A DNA stretch of 64,000 nt, taken from the NCBI RefSeq assembly GCF_900101895.1, contig NZ_FMVF01000003.1, positions 41,140 to 105,139 on the forward strand. Direction: 5' to 3'. Every line of letters begins with the position of its first letter. Within the stretch, counting starts at the first letter, position 1. Made by a program: the position numbers and the translations under genes. Below, one piece after another: positions 25,130-33,572 of this stretch. Source of the DNA: Flavobacterium caeni (GTDB taxonomy: Bacteria; Bacteroidota; Bacteroidia; Flavobacteriales; Flavobacteriaceae). The notes under the pieces are model-generated. The model saw only the letters and a program-made list of their open reading frames with translations. It was not told where the DNA came from and did not search any database.

Positions 25130-25957
25130 ATGCAACAATACAAACGCGTCAAAAACTACGCCCGCGGCCGCAGCATTGCGCTCACCGACACTTCGGTAGA
25201 GCATACCGTCAGTTTCAAGAAATTCCTGGTGAACCTGGCCGATGTGTTCCTGTTTGTCACGCAAGTGTTCCGCAATACGTTTGCGCGCGGGTTCGAGTTC
25301 CGCGAGTTCCTGAAGCAGTGTTTCCAGATCGGGAACAAGTCGCTCGGGTTGATCTCGATCACGGGCATCATCATCGGGCTTGTATTGACGATACAGTCGC
25401 GTCCGGTGCTTGTCGATTTTGGCGCGGTGAACATGTTACCGAGCATGGTCACGATTTCGTTGATCCGCGAGATGGGGCCCGTGATCACCGCATTGATTTG
25501 CGCAGGGAAGATTGGTTCGAGCATGGGGGCCGAATTGGGCTCGATGCGTGTCACCGAGCAAATCGATGCAATGGAAGTCTCGTCGACCAACCCGATCAAA
25601 TTTCTCGTGGTGCCTCGCGTGTTGGCCTGTACGCTGATGATTCCGTTGCTCACGCTGTATGCCGATGCGCTCGGTATTTTTGGCGGATGGCTCGCGGCCA
25701 ACATCAAGGGCGACATCAGCGCGGTATTGTTCCTGACGCAGGCGTTCCGTGACGTCGAGTTCATCGATTTGATCCCCGCCGTTATCAAGAGTTTCTTTTT
25801 TGGGATGGTGATCGCGCTCGTGGGCTGCTACAAAGGATACCACGCCTCTGCGGGTACCGAAAGCGTGGGCGTGGCGGCAAACACGGCCGTCGTGATGGCT
25901 TCGCTGCTCGTGATTTTTGTCGATTTGATTGCCGTACAAATCACCGATCTGTTATGA
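25130..25957 (+). CDS. mlaE: MlaE-family lipid ABC transporter permease
   Basis: This gene encodes 275 residues with five to six membrane segments. The MlaE core is clear from SITGIIIGLVLTIQSRP, REMGPVITALICAGKIGSS, MGAELGSMRVTEQIDAMEV and NPIKFLVVPRVLA. It forms the inner-membrane part of a phospholipid transporter that maintains outer-membrane asymmetry. It overlaps mlaF by 4 bp (ATGA). Confidence 0.95.
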   Translation: MQQYKRVKNYARGRSIALTDTSVEHTVSFKKFLVNLADVFLFVTQVFRNTFARGFEFREFLKQCFQIGNKSLGLISITGIIIGLVLTIQSRPVLVDFGAVNMLPSMVTISLIREMGPVITALICAGKIGSSMGAELGSMRVTEQIDAMEVSSTNPIKFLVVPRVLACTLMIPLLTLYADALGIFGGWLAANIKGDISAVLFLTQAFRDVEFIDLIPAVIKSFFFGMVIALVGCYKGYHASAGTESVGVAANTAVVMASLLVIFVDLIAVQITDLL

Positions 25958-26730
25958 AAAAAGAAACACCAAATACCGAATCGGTTGTAGCGATCCGCAA
26001 CCTCAAGAAAGGCTTCGGCCCCAAGGAGGTGCTCAAGGATGTGTCGCTCGACTTGAAAAAGCAAGAGAATTTGGTCGTGCTCGGCAAATCGGGAACTGGC
26101 AAATCGGTGCTCATCAAATGCATCGTACGGTTGCTGCGGGCCGATGCAGGCGAGATCAGCGTATTTGGCGAGGAAATCAACGGGCTCGACAAACCGGCGC
26201 TCGACGACATCCGCAAACGCATCGGTTTTTTGTTCCAGAGCGCGGCTTTGTATGATTCGATGACGGTACGCGAAAACCTCGAGTTCCCGTTACGCCGCAT
26301 CAGGAAAGGGCTTAGCGAGCAGGAGATCGACCAGAAAGTACACGACGCGCTCGAGAATGTCGGGCTGGTCGAGGCCATCGACAAAATGCCGAGCGAACTC
26401 TCGGGCGGTATGCGCAAACGGATCGGGCTCGCGCGTACGATCATCGTGGACCCCGAGATCATCTTGTATGACGAACCCACCACGGGACTTGATCCGGTGA
26501 CGTCGAACGAGATCAGCATTTTGATCAACGAGATCCAGCAAAAATACAAGGCATCGTCCATCATCATCACCCACGACATGGAATGTGTGCGTACCGTGGC
26601 CGACCGCATCATCATGCTCAAGGAAGGCGCGGTGTACAAGGAGGGCAGTTTCAAGGAATTTCAGGGCGGCGATGACGATTACATCAATTCGTTTTTCAAA
26701 CCGCAGAACACAGAACTTAACAAGAATTAA
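25954..26730 (+). CDS. mlaF: MlaF-family lipid ABC transporter ATPase
   Basis: This gene encodes 258 residues. Walker A is GKSGTGKS at 44-51, the Q-loop lies in FLFQSAALYD around 92-101, the signature is LSGGMRKR at 149-156 (the MRKR form typical of MlaF), and Walker B is IILYDEP at 169-175 with the switch His in IITHDME. It powers MlaE. It is coupled to mlaE by overlap and followed at once by mlaD. Confidence 0.95.
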   Translation: MKKETPNTESVVAIRNLKKGFGPKEVLKDVSLDLKKQENLVVLGKSGTGKSVLIKCIVRLLRADAGEISVFGEEINGLDKPALDDIRKRIGFLFQSAALYDSMTVRENLEFPLRRIRKGLSEQEIDQKVHDALENVGLVEAIDKMPSELSGGMRKRIGLARTIIVDPEIILYDEPTTGLDPVTSNEISILINEIQQKYKASSIIITHDMECVRTVADRIIMLKEGAVYKEGSFKEFQGGDDDYINSFFKPQNTELNKN

Positions 26731-26731
26731 T

Positions 26732-27508
26732 ATGGAAAGATCACAAAATTTCAAGGTGCGTTTGGGACTGTTCATCGCCGTAGGGATTGCGATTTTCGTG
26801 CTCGCGATTTTTATCATCGGCAAACAAAAGAACCTGTTCGATCCGGTGATCAAGGTTTCGTCGCGGTTCTCGAACGTCAGCGGTTTGCAGGTGGGCAGCA
26901 CAGTGCGGTTTTCGGGCATCAATGTGGGTACGGTCGACAACATCCGCATCGTCAACGATTCGACGGTACGGGTCGATATGCTGATCAAAAAGGATGTGCA
27001 AAAATTCATCCGTGCCGATTCCGAAGCTGGCATCGGATCCGAGGGGCTTATCGGCGACAAAATCCTCGTGCTTTCGCAGGGCAGTGCCGATTCGCCCATC
27101 GTCAAGGACGGACAAACCATCCCTTCGAGCGAGCCGGTAGAAACCGACCAGATCATGGCGGGGCTGCAGGTCACCGTCGACAATGTGGCGCTGGCTACGG
27201 GCGAGATCAATGAGATACTCGGCAAGGTCAATTCGGGCGAAGGTACGCTGGGACGTTTGATCGAAGATCCTGCCATGGCCGAGAACATCGACAAAACCAT
27301 CGTGAACCTCAAGAACAGCACCAAGGGGCTCGACGAAAACATGAAGGCGGCCAAGGAAAATTTCCTGTTGCGCGGGTACTTTAAGCGCAAAGCCAAGGCC
27401 GAGGAAAAAGCCAAGAAAGAAGCCGAAAAACAAAAAAAGAAACAAGCCGAGCAAGCGGCCGAAGCGGCTGAAAAACAAGCCGAGCAAAAGGAAAACCAAG
27501 GCAAGTAG
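26732..27508 (+). CDS. mlaD: MCE/MlaD-domain protein
   Basis: This gene encodes 258 residues from ATG 26732, one base after the mlaF stop. One N-terminal membrane segment (about 10-28) is followed by the MCE domain (about 37-115; VSSRFSNVSGLQVGSTVRF and SEGLIGDKILVLS), a helical stretch, and a very charged C-terminal tail of Lys, Glu, Gln and Ala (about 205-258). MlaD forms the periplasmic lipid-binding ring. No mlaB or mlaC lies here, as is usual for Bacteroidota. Confidence 0.93.
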   Translation: MERSQNFKVRLGLFIAVGIAIFVLAIFIIGKQKNLFDPVIKVSSRFSNVSGLQVGSTVRFSGINVGTVDNIRIVNDSTVRVDMLIKKDVQKFIRADSEAGIGSEGLIGDKILVLSQGSADSPIVKDGQTIPSSEPVETDQIMAGLQVTVDNVALATGEINEILGKVNSGEGTLGRLIEDPAMAENIDKTIVNLKNSTKGLDENMKAAKENFLLRGYFKRKAKAEEKAKKEAEKQKKKQAEQAAEAAEKQAEQKENQGK

Positions 27509-27561
27509 CCAAAGGAATCACAAAAAGGCAAAACAAAAAATATTGTTTGGCGAATTTGCGT

Positions 27562-27569
27562 TATCTTTG
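27562..27569 (+). promoter_or_regulatory. -7 element
   Basis: TATCTTTG matches TAnnTTTG, 16 nt before the ATG at 27586. A TTG occurs upstream with shorter spacing than usual, so the -33 is uncertain. Confidence 0.45.
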
Positions 27570-27585
27570 ATTAAATTTTAATGCC

Positions 27586-27807
27586 ATGAATAAGCGCGAA
27601 GAGTTGCAAGAACAAATTGCAAAGATGACCATGGCCATTCAGGAAAATTACCCCGAACTGGCCCAATACCTCAAGGACATACCACAAAACGCCAGCGAAG
27701 AACAACTTGCCACTTATTATGAAGGATTGTTGAACCAATTCAGGAGCCATGTAGCCGAACACCAGCTGCAAAACGCCAACAGAAAGTCCAAGGACCATCA
27801 TTTGTAA
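27586..27807 (+). CDS. Small conserved hypothetical protein
   Basis: This gene encodes 73 residues, soluble and mostly helical and acidic (MNKREELQEQIAKMTMAIQ and following), with no signal peptide. It is set apart from mlaD by its own -7 element and ends in a clear terminator at 27829-27857, which supports it being a real gene. No domain is recognised. Confidence 0.7.
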   Translation: MNKREELQEQIAKMTMAIQENYPELAQYLKDIPQNASEEQLATYYEGLLNQFRSHVAEHQLQNANRKSKDHHL

Positions 27808-27828
27808 GAGGTTACGAACCAACGAAAG

Positions 27829-27857
27829 AAGACGCTTTTTTAGGCGTCTTTTTTTAT
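27829..27857 (+). terminator. Rho-independent terminator
   Basis: Stem AAGACGC (27829-27835) with GCGTCTT (27844-27850), then a run of Ts. Confidence 0.85.
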
Positions 27858-27988
27858 GGATATAATCTTACAGGATTTACATCTGCGAATCATATAATTT
27901 ATCGTGAAAGTTTTGTAAGGCGAACGTTGGCGCGGCTTCGCATCTTTGTAAAGTAGCTTAGCGCTCACCTTTAAACCAAAATCGAAAT

Positions 27989-28645
27989 ATGAAAAAATTG
28001 CATTGCACCTTATCTGCCTTACTGATGTGCGCGGGGGCGGCCTTCGCCCAAGACCCCATCAAACCTAATGCCCAGGACGACAACCGCGACCAGTTTGGTT
28101 TTGGTCTTAAAGCCGGGGTCAATTTCGCCAACGTTTACGACGAACAAGGCGAAGATTTTGTAGCCGACGGCAAAACCGGCTTCTTTGGCGGGGTTTTCGT
28201 CAAAGTGCCGTTGGGAACGTTGATTGGTTTGCAACCCGAGGTCAATTATTCGCAAAAGGGGTTTACCGCGCGCGGCACGTTCCTGGGCGGGAGTTACAAT
28301 TTTGAACGGACGACGAGTTACCTCGACATTCCTTTGTTGCTGCAAATCAAACCGCACAAATGTCTGACGCTTTTGGCCGGTCCGCAGTTTTCGTACCTGC
28401 TAGAAACCAAGGACGATTTTAACGACGGCACGATCACGCTCGTGCAAGAAGAAGAGATTAGCGGCGATAACTACAAAAAGAACATCATCGGCGCGGTGGT
28501 GGGTGTAGAGGCGCATTGGGGCGGGTTGTTGCTCACGGCGCGCGGCGGATTCGATTTTACACAAACCGATGCCGACGGCAACTCGACGACACCGCGTTAC
28601 AAAAACCAGGTTTTCCAACTCGGCCTGGGGTATACGTTTTATTAG
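27989..28645 (+). CDS. Outer-membrane beta-barrel protein
   Basis: This gene encodes 218 residues. The signal peptide cleaves after AFAQ near 20. The rest is a small porin-like barrel of the OMP_b-brl family: FGFGLKAGVNFANVYDEQG, GLQPEVNYSQKGF, YLDIPLLLQIKP and LTLLAGPQFSYLL are the usual conserved strands, and it ends in a C-terminal Phe-Tyr strand (LGLGYTFY). Such proteins are common outer-membrane proteins with no defined function. Confidence 0.9.
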   Translation: MKKLHCTLSALLMCAGAAFAQDPIKPNAQDDNRDQFGFGLKAGVNFANVYDEQGEDFVADGKTGFFGGVFVKVPLGTLIGLQPEVNYSQKGFTARGTFLGGSYNFERTTSYLDIPLLLQIKPHKCLTLLAGPQFSYLLETKDDFNDGTITLVQEEEISGDNYKKNIIGAVVGVEAHWGGLLLTARGGFDFTQTDADGNSTTPRYKNQVFQLGLGYTFY

Positions 28646-28670
28646 GATTGGGAGAAATTGCTATGAGAAA

Positions 28671-28806
28671 GTCGAATGTCGAAAGTCAAAAGTCGAAAGA
28701 CAAGACCAAGACAAACGATAACGGAAAGAAAGAATAATGACGAACACAAAAAACTAAGTACGAGGCCGATGATTTATCGTTCGACGTTCGACATTCGACA
28801 TTCGAC
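28671..28806. repeat. Inverted GTCGAA/TTCGAC repeat element
   Basis: GTCGAATGTCGAAAGTC (28671-28687) and GACATTCGACATTCGAC (28790-28806) are reverse complements with one mismatch in 17. The right side is part of a tandem run of TTCGACNT units (28780-28806). About 100 bp of unrelated sequence lies between the arms. No gene is seen. Confidence 0.7.
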
Positions 28807-28839
28807 AAAAACACGATTATTCATTTAAATATTTAAGTC

Positions 28840-29106
28840 ATGAACACAGGAAAAGTAGCACTAGGCGTATTGGCAGGTGTAGCCACCGGAGCCATTTTGG
28901 GAATATTGTTTGCCCCCGACAAAGGGTCGGTGACACGCAAAAAAATTGCCGACAAAGGCAAAGATTCGCTCGACGGATTGAAAACCCGTTACAACTCGGT
29001 CATCGACAACCTGTCGCATAGGCTCGAGCACATCAAACAAAACGGCCATGGCGCGATCGACGATGCCTATGAACTGGCCGAAGACGTCAAGAATTCAGTG
29101 AAATAA
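28840..29106 (+). CDS. YtxH-domain protein
   Basis: This gene encodes 88 residues. The N-terminal hydrophobic Gly/Ala-rich segment (LGVLAGVATGAILGILFAP) is followed by the conserved DKGSVTRKKIADKG and a helical tail, as in YtxH general-stress proteins. It is first in a three-gene operon with a holin-like protein and a hypothetical protein. Confidence 0.88.
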   Translation: MNTGKVALGVLAGVATGAILGILFAPDKGSVTRKKIADKGKDSLDGLKTRYNSVIDNLSHRLEHIKQNGHGAIDDAYELAEDVKNSVK

Positions 29107-29130
29107 TACCGGTTTATACGCCATTCAGTC

Positions 29131-29484
29131 ATGAAAGATAAGGCAACAATAGTAGAGACCCTCGTCGAGAAAGCCGAGGAATATGCCAAGACCAGCGTCG
29201 AGCTTTACAAACTCAAAGCCATCGACAAAGGAACCGATATATTCGCGGCGGTGTTCTCGCAAGCGATCGTACTGCTGATTGTTGCCTTGTTTTTTTTGTT
29301 GATCACGCTCGGACTTTGCTACTACATGGGCGAAATCCTCGGCAAGACGCATTTTGGTTTTTTTGTTGTCGCCGGGCTGTACTTCCTGATTGGGGGCGTG
29401 TTGTATTTGTTCCGCAACAGGTTGCTCGATGTACCGCTCAACGATTTCATCATCCGTCAAATCTTTAAGGAAAAGAAAAGATGA
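29131..29484 (+). CDS. Phage-holin-III-like (DUF1469-type) membrane protein
   Basis: This gene encodes 117 residues. An amphipathic N-terminal helix (VEKAEEYAKTSVELYKLKA) precedes two membrane segments (about 43-64 and 76-93), with a basic C-terminus. The family is called holin-like, but in Bacteroidota it is usually found with YtxH genes and is probably an envelope-stress membrane protein rather than a lysis protein. It overlaps the next gene by 4 bp. Confidence 0.82.
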   Translation: MKDKATIVETLVEKAEEYAKTSVELYKLKAIDKGTDIFAAVFSQAIVLLIVALFFLLITLGLCYYMGEILGKTHFGFFVVAGLYFLIGGVLYLFRNRLLDVPLNDFIIRQIFKEKKR

Positions 29485-29879
29485 AAGCCATTACCAACAA
29501 CCAATCGCTCAACGAAGCCATCATTCTGCTCGAACAAAAGCGCCAATCCGATTTGTACCTGCTCAAGGAACAATTCGATTTTGCCAAGCAGCAGCTCAAT
29601 CCGGTACACATGATCAAGGAAGAATTCAACGACGCCATCTCATCGCCCGATTTAAAGGGCAAACTGGTCAAAGGTGCCGTGGGATTACTTTCGGGCTTTT
29701 TGGCCAAGCGGTTTGTCGTTGGTTCGGGTGCGGGCTTGGTGGCCAAGATCGCGGGACCGGTTGTTCAGGCGGGCGTGACGGGTTTGGTGATGAAAAAAAT
29801 CCCGAACAGCACGGGCTCGCTCAAGGACGATGGCATTTCATTGCTGCAAAAAGGGCTCGACAAAATCAAAATCAAATAA
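29481..29879 (+). CDS. Conserved hypothetical protein of YtxH operon
   Basis: This gene encodes 132 residues. The first 45 are helical (LNEAIILLEQKRQSDLYLLKEQ). The middle (about 60-100) is Gly/Val/Ala-rich and weakly hydrophobic (GAVGLLSGFLAKRFVVGSG). Its ATG overlaps the holin-like gene by 4 bp, so the two are translationally coupled. It probably works with the two upstream proteins at the inner membrane. No known domain is recognised. Confidence 0.78.
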   Translation: MKAITNNQSLNEAIILLEQKRQSDLYLLKEQFDFAKQQLNPVHMIKEEFNDAISSPDLKGKLVKGAVGLLSGFLAKRFVVGSGAGLVAKIAGPVVQAGVTGLVMKKIPNSTGSLKDDGISLLQKGLDKIKIK

Positions 29880-29936
29880 GTACCGTGGGATGCACTCGGC
29901 GGATTTCAGTATTTTAGCGTAATAATCCGGTGTGCG

Positions 29937-31769
29937 ATGTCCAAACGTTTTCTAGTCTTCCTATTGATTTTCGGTTGCCTCCAGCCGATGTTGGGACAAA
30001 CCAAGAAAGACCCCAAAACTGCCAAGGATTCGGTCAAGATGTACCGCAACATCGAAAATTATTCGCAAAAACGCGGATTTACCAGATTTCTTCACAAGCT
30101 CGTCTTCAAACCCGTGACGGCCAAACCCAAGGTCAAGAAGAGCAATTTCCAAAAGATAAAAAAACGCGGATACGCCGCAGCCGAAGGTAAAATCATACGC
30201 GATATCAACGTGGCGACGCTCGATCCGTTTGGCTATTCCGAGATCGATTCGACACGAAAACCCAACCGATGGGTGTTCAAGGCCGGCAACGCGCTCCACA
30301 ACAAGACCAATGCCTGGGCCATCAAGGACCTGTTGCTCATCAAGCGCAACAAGCCGCTCGATTCATTGCTTTTGCTCGAATCGGCGCGTTTGATCAGAAG
30401 CCAGCGCTATGTGCGTGCGGTAGACATTTACACCAAGGCGCCGCATGCCGATTCCGATTCGGTGGACGTTTACATCCGCGTACTGGATTCCTGGAGCTTG
30501 ATTCCCGATTTTGCCTTTAGCGGATCGCGCGTTGATCTTGAACTCAACGAAAGGAATTTCATGGGCACGGGACACCAGTTCCGCAACAGCTACAAAAAAG
30601 AAGTGGGTACCGACCGCTTTGGCTACAGTACCTTGTACCACGTGCCCAACATCCTCAACACCTATGTACAAACCAGTGTCAGCTACCAGATCGACCTGGA
30701 CGACAACTACAGCAAATTTGCGAGCATCGAACGGCCGTTCTTTTCGCCCTATGCGCGATGGGCAGCAGGAATCTACTTCGACCAGCAATACCGGCGTGTG
30801 CCCATGGTCGATTCGTTGGGGATCGAAACTTTCGACACGTACAAATACAACACCCAGGACTACTGGGCGGGCCATGCGTACCAAATCTTTAAAGGAAGTT
30901 CCGAGAAAAGTAGGACCACCAACCTGATCACATCGTTGCGGTTCCTGCAAACCGATTATGTGATGGCGCCTGCGTCGGATTCGGTGGGGTTCTTTTCGGA
31001 CGAACGGTTTTACATGGCCAGCGTAGGGATTTCGTCGCGTCAGTTCGTGCAGGACAAGTTTTTGTTCAATTATGCCGTGGTCGAAGACGTCCCGACGGGT
31101 ATCGTGTATGGCATTACCGCCGGTTTCCAGGAAAAGAATAGCCGTACGCGGTTTTACCTGGGCGGACGATTTTCGTATGGCAAGTATTTCAAATTTGGCT
31201 ATCTCGGGACAGACATCGAGTACGGCAGTTTCCATTATCAGGGCAATGAAGAACAAACGGCCATGGTGTACAAGCTCATCTATTTTACGAACCTCTTCGA
31301 GACCACGCGGTGGAAGTTCCGTTATTTTGTCAAACCCGAGCTCATCATCGGCAACCGCCGCGAGCCCACCGACGCCGACAGGTTGTCGCTCAACGAAGAA
31401 CGCGGCATCCACGGATTCAACGCGCCCGTATTCGGGACCAAGAAGTTGCTTGTGACCTTGCAATCGCAGGGGTATTCGCCGTGGAAGTTTTGGGGCTTTC
31501 GGATGAACCCGTATTTGAGCGCCACGTTTGGGATGTTGGGCGATGCCGAACACGGTTTGCGCAAGAGCCGGTTGTATTCGCAGTTCGGGGCGGGCATCAT
31601 CATCAGCAACGATTATTTGGTGTTCAGTTCGTTTCAGTTGTCTTTTTCGTATTATCCGACCATTCCGTTCGAAGGAACCAACATCATCAAGACCAACGCC
31701 TACAACACCGAAGACTTTAAACTTCAGGACTTTGACATTTCAAAGCCGCGTACGGTGCCTTATCAATAG
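29937..31769 (+). CDS. Omp85-like outer-membrane barrel with POTRA-like N-terminus
   Basis: This gene encodes 610 residues. The signal peptide ends near 21 (LQPMLGQ). Residues about 75-195 look like POTRA-type modules (EGKIIRDINVATLDPFGYS and QRYVRAVDIYTKAP), followed by a large beta-barrel with strands such as FMGTGHQFRNSY, RFYLGGRFSYGKYFKFGY and FQLSFSYYPTIPFEGTNII. The architecture resembles TamA/BamA-type proteins, so a role in inserting or exporting outer-membrane proteins is plausible but inferred. Confidence 0.78.
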   Translation: MSKRFLVFLLIFGCLQPMLGQTKKDPKTAKDSVKMYRNIENYSQKRGFTRFLHKLVFKPVTAKPKVKKSNFQKIKKRGYAAAEGKIIRDINVATLDPFGYSEIDSTRKPNRWVFKAGNALHNKTNAWAIKDLLLIKRNKPLDSLLLLESARLIRSQRYVRAVDIYTKAPHADSDSVDVYIRVLDSWSLIPDFAFSGSRVDLELNERNFMGTGHQFRNSYKKEVGTDRFGYSTLYHVPNILNTYVQTSVSYQIDLDDNYSKFASIERPFFSPYARWAAGIYFDQQYRRVPMVDSLGIETFDTYKYNTQDYWAGHAYQIFKGSSEKSRTTNLITSLRFLQTDYVMAPASDSVGFFSDERFYMASVGISSRQFVQDKFLFNYAVVEDVPTGIVYGITAGFQEKNSRTRFYLGGRFSYGKYFKFGYLGTDIEYGSFHYQGNEEQTAMVYKLIYFTNLFETTRWKFRYFVKPELIIGNRREPTDADRLSLNEERGIHGFNAPVFGTKKLLVTLQSQGYSPWKFWGFRMNPYLSATFGMLGDAEHGLRKSRLYSQFGAGIIISNDYLVFSSFQLSFSYYPTIPFEGTNIIKTNAYNTEDFKLQDFDISKPRTVPYQ

Positions 31770-31930
31770 CGCCGTCTTTACTCGTGGGTGTTATTTTTCC
31801 CACATTTTGTTACACGATTTAGAGGTACGAAACGTATAAATCTTGGTGTAAAATCTATAAATCCAACGGGTCATCGCAGACGTAATTTTACTTTATCAAA
31901 AAGAATAAAATTGCCAAAAACCGATTGACC

Positions 31931-32350
31931 ATGAAAACAATTACAAAACTGATTTTAGGAATGCTGCTGTGCTCCTTCAATTTTGTCCAGGCCCAAGTAG
32001 AGCTGGACGCCGTAGACATCAACACCAACAAAACATACGAAGAAGTACGTTATTATTATTTCCCGAACATGCAGGCCTACTACGATACCAAGGTGGGCAT
32101 GTATTTGTATCAAGAAAACGGCCATTGGGTAGAATCTGAACAGCTCGATATGAAGTCGCGCGGCTACTCGCTCAAAAACGGCCAATATGTAATGCTCAAG
32201 GATTACCTGGGCGATGAGCCGTTCGAAATGTTGGACGAACACAAAAAGTTGTACCCGGCCAACTATTCAAGCCGACCGCAAAAACCTACACAGGGGCAGG
32301 ACACAGGGGCCATGGTCTACCAATCGCAACCATTGGCAACTGTAGATTAA
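31931..32350 (+). CDS. Small exported hypothetical protein
   Basis: This gene encodes 139 residues from ATG 31931; an upstream in-frame TTG two codons earlier is unnecessary. The signal peptide cleaves after VQAQ near 22. The mature protein is Tyr-rich and polar (YEEVRYYYFPNMQAYYDTK) without Cys pairs or known motifs. A strong TTCG-loop terminator follows. Confidence 0.72.
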   Translation: MKTITKLILGMLLCSFNFVQAQVELDAVDINTNKTYEEVRYYYFPNMQAYYDTKVGMYLYQENGHWVESEQLDMKSRGYSLKNGQYVMLKDYLGDEPFEMLDEHKKLYPANYSSRPQKPTQGQDTGAMVYQSQPLATVD

Positions 32351-32377
32351 ACAGAGGATAAGTTAAGGGTTAATAGG

Positions 32378-32406
32378 AAATCGGGGCTTCGGCCCTGATT
32401 TTTTTA
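32378..32406 (+). terminator. Rho-independent terminator with TTCG loop
   Basis: Stem ATCGGGGC (32380-32387) and GCCCTGAT (32392-32399) with one G-T pair, extended by flanking A-T pairs, and the stable tetraloop TTCG, then a T run. It also lies against the stop codon of the convergent glycosyltransferase gene. Confidence 0.88.
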
Positions 32407-33540
32407 TGCGTTGGTCCAAACGTCTACATATTGTTGGGCCACGGCCACATAATGGTGCTCGCGTTCGATGAAAGCGCGTGCGCGACTGCCCATAGCCGTA
32501 ATCTCGTTCGGGTTTTCGATGAGGTGCGCGAGTTGTTCGGCGATCGCTTCGGCGTTGGGCACCGCATTGACGTTGACTGGCTCCTCGATGCCATAACGTT
32601 GCACAAACGATGCTTCGGCACCCGTGAAAACCACTTTGCCCTTGGCCATCGCCTCGAGCGCATTATAGCCTTGGTCCATCGCATAGGTCTGGTCGAGCAC
32701 GATATGCGCGCGATCGTAGGCGTTGATGTACTGGGCATACGGGACGCTTCTGACGGTGATGATCTCGACGCGGTCCCGATAGCGGTCGGCGATAACCGCA
32801 AGCGCGGCCTCGAAAATATCGTTTCCTTTCTTGAGGTAATTCTCGTTGTTGATGCCGTGAAAAATGATGATTTTTTGGTCGACCGATAGCGGCGCGCACG
32901 CCATCTTGTGTGTGTTGATCGGATTCGGGATCAGCCCAAGGTATTTTTCACGGCCGAGCAAAGCGGGCTCATAATCCAAATCCGAAGCAATTACGCCCGC
33001 GACGTTGGTATGGATGAATTGGTGCAGTTGCCTGAAATCGTCGGCCATGAACTTGAACGCGCTGTCGAAATCCTTGGCCGCCAATTTGCCTTCGAAATAC
33101 GGCCAAAGCGGCGATTTGAATTCGCGGTGGGCTAGGGCATAGGGCACATAGTAGCCGTCGTAGCCGCACGAAAGCAATACTACTTTTTGGTTGTGGGCAA
33201 ACAAGTAACCGAGTATTTTTTGCTCGAAATCGGGTTGGCAATAAAAGCTGTTCTCGTTGATGAGCTGCACCACGTCGAATCCCGAAAGCTGCGACTTGTA
33301 ACGCAAGAATTGACGGTACGTGAGCCACGAACTGATGTCGAAGCCGGTCAAGCGGTGCACGCCCACCTTGATTTTTTTGCGCCATCCCGAATCCCACTTT
33401 TTTTCGATAGGGAAATCCACCGGATAGTCCTTGAAGCCGTCCTTTGGCCCGCAAATCACGACACGGTGTCCCAAGGCAACAAGCCCTTCCTTGAGCGAAT
33501 TGTGCAGCCGGCTGTATTCTCCTATCAGTAAAATGTCCAT
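32404..33540 (-). CDS. Glycosyltransferase (GT-B, family 4-like)
   Basis: This gene encodes 378 residues with a GT-B fold. The N-terminal part starts MDILLIGEYSRLHNSLKEGL, matching a Rossmann core. The C-terminal part has KIIIFHGINNENYLKKGND, VLDQTYAMDQGYNALEAMA and GKVVFTGAEASF, resembling the nucleotide-sugar-binding region with the conserved Glu. It faces the next glycosyltransferase gene across overlapping promoter elements. It probably builds a surface glycan; sugar and acceptor are unknown. Confidence 0.85.
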   Translation of the reverse strand: MDILLIGEYSRLHNSLKEGLVALGHRVVICGPKDGFKDYPVDFPIEKKWDSGWRKKIKVGVHRLTGFDISSWLTYRQFLRYKSQLSGFDVVQLINENSFYCQPDFEQKILGYLFAHNQKVVLLSCGYDGYYVPYALAHREFKSPLWPYFEGKLAAKDFDSAFKFMADDFRQLHQFIHTNVAGVIASDLDYEPALLGREKYLGLIPNPINTHKMACAPLSVDQKIIIFHGINNENYLKKGNDIFEAALAVIADRYRDRVEIITVRSVPYAQYINAYDRAHIVLDQTYAMDQGYNALEAMAKGKVVFTGAEASFVQRYGIEEPVNVNAVPNAEAIAEQLAHLIENPNEITAMGSRARAFIEREHHYVAVAQQYVDVWTNA

Positions 33541-33547
33541 ATATCGT

Positions 33548-33564
33548 TATATTTGACAAATATA
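33548..33564. promoter_or_regulatory. Overlapping divergent -7 elements
   Basis: TATATTTG (33548-33555, plus) and TATATTTG on the minus strand (33557-33564) are separated by a single base and form a 17-bp near-palindrome. Each matches TAnnTTTG and points at one of the two divergent glycosyltransferase genes. Their transcription starts would fall inside or beside each other's elements. Confidence 0.55.
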
Positions 33565-33572
33565 TTTACAAA

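Noticed and set aside
29131..29484. Prophage lysis gene
   Set aside because: The protein is holin-like by family name only. It sits in a YtxH stress operon without endolysin or any phage structural gene.
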